Shown piece by piece: positions 1 to 6,957 of a DNA stretch of 6,957 nucleotides (the stretch's first letter is position 1; each line of letters starts with the position of its first letter). This DNA is from Pseudomonadota bacterium. GTDB taxonomy: Bacteria; Pseudomonadota; Alphaproteobacteria; Rhizobiales; Rhizobiaceae. The notes below the pieces were generated by a model. The model saw nothing but the letters and a program-made list of their open reading frames with translations, was not told the DNA's origin and did not search any database. Position numbers and translations under genes: made by a program. The stretch is from assembly GCA_023433855.1 (NCBI GenBank), contig JAEYTV010000053.1, positions 1 to 6,957 on the forward strand, in the 5' to 3' direction.

Positions 1-170
1 ACAGCCAGCGGCTGGGGCAGGGGCGCGAGAATGCCAAGACCTTCCTGCGCGACAATCCCGAACTTGCCCGCGAGATCGAGATGTCGCTTCGCCAGAATGC
101 GGGCCTCATCGCCGACCGTTTCCTGGAGAACGGTGGGCCTGCCGACGGCGATCTGGCCGCCGACATGTAA
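1..170 (+). CDS. recA: RecA recombinase, C-terminal end (5' end outside window)
   Basis: This is the tail of RecA, the ATP-dependent DNA strand-exchange protein that also triggers LexA self-cleavage in the SOS response. The reading frame enters at base 3 and runs 55 codons to the TAA at 168-170. The visible protein starts [19 protein letters not shown] and continues through [14 protein letters not shown], matching the C-terminal domain of alphaproteobacterial RecA. It ends in a short, mildly acidic tail (residues like DGDLAAD), as expected for the family. The ATPase core and the promoter, where an SOS operator would lie, are upstream of the window. A hairpin terminator follows about 43 nt after the stop, so recA is probably transcribed separately from alaS. 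Identity is confident from the conserved C-terminal motif and the neighbouring alaS. Confidence 0.93.
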   Translation, partial: SQRLGQGRENAKTFLRDNPELAREIEMSLRQNAGLIADRFLENGGPADGDLAADM

Positions 171-212
171 GCGGCTTCTGCCGCAGAGATCATCTCGCCA
201 CTCAGGCCTCGG

Positions 213-241
213 CCGGTCGCCGTCGGAAGACGAGCGGCCGG
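213..241 (+). terminator. Probable recA intrinsic terminator hairpin
   Basis: Bases 213-224 pair with 229-241 to form a 12-bp stem (one G-T wobble, one bulged A at 233) closed by the tetraloop GGAA, a GNRA-type loop. It is followed by TTTGCCGTT, a weak T-rich tail. The stem is strong and lies between the recA stop and alaS, so a terminator is the simplest reading, although the short T-run makes efficiency uncertain. A second small hairpin (GCGGC-TTCT-GCCGC, 171-184) directly follows the recA stop and may assist. Confidence 0.6.
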
Positions 242-337
242 TTTGCCGTTGGGTTGAACGGTCGGGCGGCTGGACAGTTGCAGACGCGGGAGATACAAGC
301 CTCTGGTTTTTCGAATTACAGCACCGCATCCGGCGGT

Positions 338-343
338 AAAGGG
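338..343 (+). promoter_or_regulatory. alaS ribosome binding site
   Basis: AAAGGG lies 6 nt upstream of the ATG at 350, a suitable Shine-Dalgarno spacing. It supports ATG 350 over the in-frame TTG at 254. A 5-bp hairpin (323-327 with 333-337) ends directly against it. I could not identify a convincing -35/-10 pair for alaS in 245-337. Confidence 0.5.
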
Positions 344-349
344 CGTAGC

Positions 350-3010
<2,661 letters not shown>

Positions 3011-3021
3011 GGATTGGTAGG

Positions 3022-3041
3022 GAAGCGGATTCGTCCGCTTC
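3022..3041 (+). terminator. Perfect hairpin between alaS and ttcA (terminator or attenuator-like)
   Basis: GAAGCGGA (3022-3029) and TCCGCTTC (3034-3041) form a perfect 8-bp stem around a TTCG loop, 11 nt after the alaS stop. Only GCTGTTT follows, so a classic T-run is missing, and the stem ends 8 nt before the ttcA Shine-Dalgarno. It may terminate part of alaS transcription, protect the alaS mRNA 3' end, or set the ratio between alaS and ttcA. The hairpin is plainly visible in the sequence; its role is inferred. The closing pair is A-U, not the C-G of the extra-stable cUUCGg loop. Confidence 0.5.
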
Positions 3042-3049
3042 GCTGTTTC

Positions 3050-3054
3050 AAGGA
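3050..3054 (+). promoter_or_regulatory. ttcA ribosome binding site
   Basis: AAGGA sits 6 nt before ATG 3061. It decides the start of ttcA against the upstream in-frame GTG at 3007, which would add 18 residues without family resemblance and place the hairpin inside the coding region. Confidence 0.65.
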
Positions 3055-3060
3055 ATAGGC

Positions 3061-3927
3061 ATGGGCGTGAACGCCAGCATCGAGGACGAATTGGACAACG
3101 CCGTCGATGGTCTGGTGCCGGCGCTGTTTCGCGATGCACCGAGCTCGGTCTCGTTCAACAAGCTGCGCAAGCGACTGTTGCGGCAGGTTCGCCAGGCCTT
3201 TGAGGACTTCCAGATGTTGAAGGACCAGAAACGCTGGCTGGTCGGCGTCTCTGGCGGCAAGGATTCCTATTCGCTGCTTGCGGTCCTGCTCGACCTGCAA
3301 TGGCGCGGCCTGCTGCCGGTCGAGCTGATTGCCTGCAATCTCGACCAGGGCCAGCCGAACTTTCCGAAACACGTGCTGCCGGATTATCTGACCTCCGTCG
3401 GGGTGAAGCACCGGATCGAGTACCGCGACACCTATTCCATCGTGAAGGAGAAGGTACCTGAAGGGGCGACCTACTGCTCGCTCTGCTCCAGGCTGCGACG
3501 CGGCAATCTCTATCGTATTGCACGGGAGGAGGGATGCAACGCGCTGGTTCTCGGGCATCACCGCGAGGACATTCTTGAAACCTTCTTCATGAATTTCTTC
3601 CACGGCGGACGGCTGGCCGGCATGCCGGCCAAGCTTCTGAACGATGATGGCGATCTGATGGTGCTGCGCCCGCTTGCCTATTGCGCCGAGGACGATCTCG
3701 CCAGGTTTGCCGCAGCCATGCAGTTTCCGATCATCCCGTGCGATCTCTGCGGTTCGCAGGATGGCCTGCAGCGCAATGCGATGAAGGCGATGCTGGGGGA
3801 CATTGAAGCACGTATGCCCGGACGCAAGGACGCGATGCTGCGGGCGCTCGCACACGTCAATCCGTCGCACCTTCTCGATCCGAAGCTTTTCGACTTCTCC
3901 GGCCTTCAGGCTGGTTCCGTTTCATAA
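3061..3927 (+). CDS. ttcA: tRNA 2-thiocytidine(32) synthetase TtcA
   Basis: TtcA is a cytoplasmic iron-sulfur enzyme that thiolates cytidine 32 in the anticodon loop of certain tRNAs, using ATP to activate the base. The product is 288 aa, within the usual family range (about 290-310). The PP-loop ATP-binding motif SGGKDS is at residues 64-69. The pair CSLC (139-142), followed by SRLRRG, and the later CDLCGSQ (227-233) supply the cysteines that hold the [4Fe-4S] cluster in known TtcA proteins. [18 protein letters not shown] precedes the PP-loop and [16 protein letters not shown] follows the first Cys pair; both are family hallmarks that separate TtcA from TilS and other PP-loop enzymes. The start ATG has a good Shine-Dalgarno. 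It follows alaS by 50 nt on the same strand, so the two tRNA genes may be co-transcribed, with a hairpin between them. No clear terminator follows the stop. Confidence 0.95.
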   Translation: MGVNASIEDELDNAVDGLVPALFRDAPSSVSFNKLRKRLLRQVRQAFEDFQMLKDQKRWLVGVSGGKDSYSLLAVLLDLQWRGLLPVELIACNLDQGQPNFPKHVLPDYLTSVGVKHRIEYRDTYSIVKEKVPEGATYCSLCSRLRRGNLYRIAREEGCNALVLGHHREDILETFFMNFFHGGRLAGMPAKLLNDDGDLMVLRPLAYCAEDDLARFAAAMQFPIIPCDLCGSQDGLQRNAMKAMLGDIEARMPGRKDAMLRALAHVNPSHLLDPKLFDFSGLQAGSVS

Positions 3928-4303
3928 CGATCTGTTGCGCTCAAGATATAACGACGCCTCCGCCAAGGACGCCACCAAGCTTGCCGATCTTTTGCGCTTC
4001 GCAGTCAGAGGCATCCAACGGCGAAGAGCGTCTCGGCTCGTTGATGGACATCGCGTTGCACCCGGCTCGCTTGCTGCACCCGGGTTGGGCAGGAGGTGCC
4101 ATCGATTATTGTCGCCTGCGGAGACGACGGGACGGCTGGCAGCCGCTGGAACAGTTGGAGGGTGGCCAACTGATCAGGCCGCGTGGTCGCTGGGCCGGCC
4201 GGCACTATTGAGTGGAGGAGCGTCGACACTAAAGTGGCGCGTGCTCGGTGACTCGGGCTATTGCTTTGTCCTATTCTGAAGTGGGAATCACAGTGGTCCA
4301 AAT
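3928..4303 (+). other. Spacer of 376 nt without a convincing gene
   Basis: Between ttcA and the VOC gene I see no recognisable coding region on either strand. One small open frame, ATG 4044 to TGA 4211, would encode 55 residues rich in Arg and Trp, ending GRWAGRHY. It has no good Shine-Dalgarno and no family I recognise. Within it, TGCACCCGG occurs twice (4057-4065 and 4075-4083), 18 nt apart, giving a repeated LHP motif. The frame could be a decayed gene or chance. A weak promoter candidate for the VOC gene lies at the right end. No tRNA, insertion-sequence ends or long repeats are visible. Confidence 0.5.
4248..4277 (+). promoter_or_regulatory. Candidate sigma70-type promoter for the VOC gene
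   Basis: GTGACT (4248-4253) and TATTCT (4272-4277), separated by 18 nt, weakly resemble -35 and -10 hexamers. Transcription would start around 4284, about 20 nt before the VOC start codon. The match is imperfect and the call is tentative. Confidence 0.2.
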
Positions 4304-4768
4304 ATGATCATCAACGATCGCGGCCTGAGCTTGAGTATCTTCGTAGAACAGGGGAGGGAGCGGCATACGGCCGACTTCTATGTCCAGGTGTTCGGCGCGG
4401 AGGAGATCACCTGCTACGAGATGATGCGCCTGCTCATCATCGAACTGCGGCTGGGGTCGATTGGTATCGTGATCTGCGGATCGGATCCTGTCCGCGAAGC
4501 TGCGCCCTCCTACACGGGACCTTTTTCGCCGTCGACCCCGGGGCAAGTCAGCACTATTTTCCAGCTCGCAGTCGATGACGTGGAAACCGCGGTAGAAACG
4601 GTTCTGGAAGCCGGTGGTGGGCTGCGGGACGCGATTCAGGTCGACCTCAGGGATCGGCAGGTGGCATCCATATTCGACCCTGCGGGCCACGTCTGGGTCC
4701 TCGTCGGGCCGGATAGGGTGAGCAGTGGCGGCGAAGTGGTGATCGAGGACGAAGCTTCGACGCGATGA
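4304..4768 (+). CDS. VOC-superfamily (glyoxalase/PhnB-like) protein, function unknown
   Basis: This 154-residue protein belongs to the vicinal oxygen chelate fold, which includes glyoxalase I, ring-cleavage dioxygenases and drug-binding resistance proteins. The first beta-alpha module has LSLSIFV (8-14) and the helix with DFYVQVFGAEE (24-34), very like the FY-x-x-VFGAE pattern of PhnB-type members. The second module has STIFQLAVDDVETAVETVLEAGG (83-105) and IFDPAGHVWVLVGP (123-136), the usual DP-x-GH-x-W ending. The usual histidine before the VDDV strand is a glutamine (Q87), and I see no ligand-type residue in strand 1, so metal binding is doubtful. No signal peptide or membrane segment is apparent, so it is probably cytoplasmic. 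The Shine-Dalgarno before ATG 4304 is poor. The gene converges on moeA and looks like a single-gene unit. The family is secure; substrate and role are not. Confidence 0.8.
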   Translation: MIINDRGLSLSIFVEQGRERHTADFYVQVFGAEEITCYEMMRLLIIELRLGSIGIVICGSDPVREAAPSYTGPFSPSTPGQVSTIFQLAVDDVETAVETVLEAGGGLRDAIQVDLRDRQVASIFDPAGHVWVLVGPDRVSSGGEVVIEDEASTR

Positions 4769-4825
4769 TCCCCGCGCCGCACAAGGCACCCGTCTGCCGG
4801 CACGAGATCTATCCAGACAAGTTGA

Positions 4826-6040
4826 TCAGTCTCTGATGAGCATGATCGGGCAGGGGGAGCCTGCTGCAAGCTCCGGGGCATGCGGCGGGCGGATGATGAG
4901 AGCATCCGAGTGGGCGAAGATCTTCATCATCGATGAATCCTGCTTCTCGAAAGGCCGGGCCACCAGATTGCCATGCTCGTCCTTCGAAAGCCGAGCCCGA
5001 AGATAATCCTGGCGCTGGTCGTTTGCCGCGAGTGTTACACCAGCAATCCCTTGCACCTGGCGGCTCCGGTCAGCCAAGCCCGCCAGCCGCCTCACCAGCG
5101 GTTCGAGGAACAGCATGCCCGTGACCAGGCTCGCTACCGGATTGCCAGGCAGGCCCAGGATCCGCATGCCTTCGAGCTGACCGACCATGAGCGGCTTTCC
5201 CGGCCGCATCGCGACGCGCCAGAAGTCGAGTGCCATGCCGGCGGACTTGAGGGTGGACTGAACAAGGTCGTGTTCACCGACAGACGCGCCTCCAAGCGTG
5301 ACAAGGACGTCCACCTCTTCACGGCGTGCCCTGTCCACGGCAGCCGCGATGTGCTCCTGCCGGTCACTGGCGATGCCGAGATCAACGACATCGGCGCCGT
5401 TCTCCCTCGCAAGGGCGGAAATGCCGAACGTGTTGGAGGCTATGATCTGCGCTGGACCCGGAATGCTGCCGGGCTGGACGAGTTCGTCACCCGTAGCAAG
5501 GATTGCAACACGGGGGCGCCGGTAGACGGGAAGCTCCGGGTGGTTCATCGCGGCGGCCAGGGTGAGGTGCGCGAAATCGAGGAGGGTGCCAGCGGGAAGA
5601 ACAGATTCACCCTCGGAGAAATCTTGACCGCGAGGACGTATATGCCGGCCCTTCGATGCAGGGGCCTTCGTTCGGATACGATCGCCTTCCAGTTTTTCGG
5701 CGTCTTCCTGGATGAGGACCGCGTCCGCGCCCGGTGGAACAGGCGCGCCGGTGAAGATGCGCACTGCGTTCCCGCGCGCGACCTCGCCTTCGAAGGAATG
5801 ACCGGCGGCTCCGCTCCCGATGACCTTCAGCACCGATCCGATGTCAGCGGCATCCTCGGCGCGCAGCGCATACCCGTCCATTGCGGAAGCGTCAAAGGGC
5901 GGTTGCGTCAGTCGGGCAATGAGGTCGCCTGCCAGCACGCGGCCGCCAGCGCAATTCAGCGGAACAGCCTCCGTGCGTCGGACAGGCTCGGCACCTGCGA
6001 GCAGACGGTCCTTCGCTTCGGAGACCGGCAGAAGCGCCAC
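4826..6040 (-). CDS. moeA: Molybdopterin molybdenumtransferase MoeA
   Basis: MoeA catalyses the last common step of molybdenum-cofactor synthesis in the cytoplasm: it inserts molybdate into adenylylated molybdopterin, releasing AMP. The product is 404 aa, a typical length for the family. PPFDASAMDGYAL (47-59) marks the N-terminal region. The molybdopterin-binding domain runs from about 175 to 320, with ATGDEL (182-187), TLGGASVGEHD (248-258), MRPGKPL (278-284) and LPGNPVAS (297-304). The small C-terminal domain covers about 327-404. The start codon is GTG at 6040, supported by the family-typical opening MALLPVSEA and a strong Shine-Dalgarno (GGAGGG) inside the end of moaC. Only 2 nt separate it from the moaC stop, so it is almost certainly co-transcribed and probably translationally coupled. 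No strong terminator is seen after the stop. In rhizobia I would expect lexA next; it is not here. Confidence 0.96.
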   Translation of the reverse strand: MALLPVSEAKDRLLAGAEPVRRTEAVPLNCAGGRVLAGDLIARLTQPPFDASAMDGYALRAEDAADIGSVLKVIGSGAAGHSFEGEVARGNAVRIFTGAPVPPGADAVLIQEDAEKLEGDRIRTKAPASKGRHIRPRGQDFSEGESVLPAGTLLDFAHLTLAAAMNHPELPVYRRPRVAILATGDELVQPGSIPGPAQIIASNTFGISALARENGADVVDLGIASDRQEHIAAAVDRARREEVDVLVTLGGASVGEHDLVQSTLKSAGMALDFWRVAMRPGKPLMVGQLEGMRILGLPGNPVASLVTGMLFLEPLVRRLAGLADRSRQVQGIAGVTLAANDQRQDYLRARLSKDEHGNLVARPFEKQDSSMMKIFAHSDALIIRPPHAPELAAGSPCPIMLIRD

Positions 6041-6042
6041 GG

Positions 6043-6522
6043 CTAGCCCTCCGCCCGGTAAGGGCCGGACTTGCCCCCCGTCTTTTCCAGCAGACGGATG
6101 CCCCCGATCTGCATGCCCTTGTCGATCGCCTTGGCCATATCATAGATCGTCAGGCAGGCGACGGACACGGCTGTCAGTGCTTCCATCTCGACGCCTGTTT
6201 TTCCCGTAAGCTTGGCGACAGCAACCACACGGAGGCCGGGAAGCTTGTCGTCCTCGAGGATTTCGACAGACACCTTGCTTAGCATCAGGGGGTGGCAAAG
6301 CGGAATGAGCTCGGACGTTCTCTTGGCGGCCATGATGCCTGCGAGCCGAGCGGTGCCGATCACGTCGCCCTTCTTGGCGTTGCCTTGTCGAATCTGCGCC
6401 AGTGTTTCCGGCAACATGCGCACAAAGCCCTCCGCGCTGGCGGAGCGATGTGTCTCCTCCTTGTCGGCGACATCGACCATGTTGGCCTCGCCGGACGCAC
6501 TGATATGGGTGAGGGACGCCAT
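6043..6522 (-). CDS. moaC: Cyclic pyranopterin monophosphate synthase MoaC
   Basis: MoaC converts the MoaA product, 3',8-cyclo-7,8-dihydro-GTP, into cyclic pyranopterin monophosphate, an early step of molybdenum-cofactor synthesis in the cytoplasm. From ATG 6522 the protein is 159 aa, matching the family (about 160). MVDV is at 15-18, LIPLCHPL at 72-79 with the conserved His77, and [22 protein letters not shown] at 110-131 carries Asp128 and Lys131, the catalytic pair known from E. coli MoaC. GGKSG (149-153) near the C-terminus is also typical. ATG 6522 overlaps the trpC stop as TGATG; a GTG one codon earlier (6525) would overlap by four bases and cannot be excluded. The gene lies between trpC and moeA on the same strand with almost no gaps, so the three probably share a transcript. 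All active-site residues are intact. Confidence 0.96.
   Translation of the reverse strand: MASLTHISASGEANMVDVADKEETHRSASAEGFVRMLPETLAQIRQGNAKKGDVIGTARLAGIMAAKRTSELIPLCHPLMLSKVSVEILEDDKLPGLRVVAVAKLTGKTGVEMEALTAVSVACLTIYDMAKAIDKGMQIGGIRLLEKTGGKSGPYRAEG
6047..6052 (-). promoter_or_regulatory. moeA ribosome binding site inside moaC
   Basis: On the minus strand GGAGGG ends 6 nt before the GTG at 6040, an excellent Shine-Dalgarno at ideal spacing. It fixes the unusual GTG start of moeA, and it lies within the last codons of moaC. Confidence 0.7.
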
Positions 6523-6957
6523 CACTCAGCCGCCAGTACAGGGCTGCCGCCGCTCAGGAGCAGTCGCGTTGCAGCAGCCACATCGTCCTGACGCATCAGG
6601 CTTTCACCGACGAGGAAGGTGCTGATCCCCACTTGCCCGAGGCGCAGGCAGTCCGCATGGCTAAAGATCCCGCTTTCGCCCACCAGGAGGCGATCCGGAG
6701 GCACCATGGGTGCAAGCTTTTCGCTTGTTTCGAGGTTCAGTTCGAAGCTGCGCAAGTTGCGATTGTTGATGCCGATCAGAGGAGAGGGCAGCTTGAGCGC
6801 CCGTTCCATTTCCTCCTCGTCGTGCACTTCGACCAAGGTATCCATGCCAAGCCCGGTCGCCACGTCGTATAGCTCGCGCGCATCGTCGTCTGATAGCGAT
6901 GCCATGATGAGCAGGATACAGTCTGCACCCCAGGCGCGCGATTCATAGACCTGATAT
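6522..6957 (-). CDS. trpC: Indole-3-glycerol phosphate synthase, C-terminal part (5' end outside window)
   Basis: TrpC closes the indole ring in tryptophan synthesis, converting carboxyphenylaminodeoxyribulose phosphate to indole-3-glycerol phosphate in the cytoplasm. The window holds the last 144 codons, about half of the usual 260-270 residue TIM barrel; the reading frame continues past base 6957. Visible signatures are [19 protein letters not shown] at the window edge, [18 protein letters not shown], the phosphate-binding LLVGESGI, and [11 protein letters not shown] close to the C-terminus. The substrate-binding lysines of the first half lie outside the window. This is a single-function TrpC type, since no TrpF domain follows: the frame stops at TGA 6524-6522, which overlaps the moaC ATG by one base. 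The operon promoter, and any trpD, would lie to the right of the window. Confidence 0.95.
   Translation of the reverse strand, partial: YQVYESRAWGADCILLIMASLSDDDARELYDVATGLGMDTLVEVHDEEEMERALKLPSPLIGINNRNLRSFELNLETSEKLAPMVPPDRLLVGESGIFSHADCLRLGQVGISTFLVGESLMRQDDVAAATRLLLSGGSPVLAAE

Noticed and set aside
254..349. Upstream TTG start for alaS adding 32 residues
   Set aside because: The extra residues are unlike AlaRS N-termini, and ATG 350 has a Shine-Dalgarno and the conserved [11 protein letters not shown] start.
3997..4026. Inverted repeat CTTCGC/GCGAAG as a ttcA terminator
   Set aside because: A 6-bp stem with an 18-nt loop and no T-run; likely chance in GC-rich sequence.
4792..4818. Inverted repeat GTCTG/CAGAC between the VOC and moeA stops as a bidirectional terminator
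   Set aside because: Only 5 bp with a 17-nt loop and no T-run on either strand; too weak to call.
4973..6046. A 357-codon plus-strand frame opposite moeA
   Set aside because: It mirrors the moeA reading frame and shows no domain; moeA has all family motifs.

Overview
This window looks like an ordinary chromosomal housekeeping segment from an alphaproteobacterium, most likely of the order Hyphomicrobiales (Rhizobiales). The reasons are GC-rich third positions, proteins of rhizobial type throughout, the recA-alaS neighbourhood, and the trpC-moaC-moeA cluster, both of which I know from rhizobial chromosomes. I do not name a genus.

Layout. Plus strand, left to right: the last 55 codons of recA; a recA terminator hairpin; a complete alaS (alanyl-tRNA synthetase, 886 aa); a 50-nt gap holding a perfect 8-bp hairpin; a complete ttcA (tRNA 2-thiocytidine synthetase, 288 aa); about 376 nt without a convincing gene; and a small VOC (glyoxalase/PhnB-like) gene of unknown substrate. 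Minus strand, read right to left: the C-terminal 144 codons of trpC, then moaC and moeA, packed with a 1-nt overlap and a 2-nt gap. The VOC and moeA genes converge, with 57 nt between their stop codons.

How the genes relate. alaS and ttcA both act on tRNA (charging of tRNA-Ala; thiolation of C32) and may share a transcript, modulated by the hairpin between them. trpC, moaC and moeA appear to form the end of an operon linking tryptophan synthesis to two molybdenum-cofactor steps: MoaC makes cyclic pyranopterin monophosphate and MoeA inserts molybdate late in the pathway. I recall lexA following moeA in rhizobial relatives. It is absent here, and a convergent VOC gene plus a gene-poor spacer occupy the junction instead, so this is the most likely rearrangement point in the window.

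I found no mobile element, CRISPR array, RNA gene or clearly novel system. The findings are modest: the junction, RNA hairpins near ribosome binding sites, and a VOC protein that seems to lack usual metal ligands.
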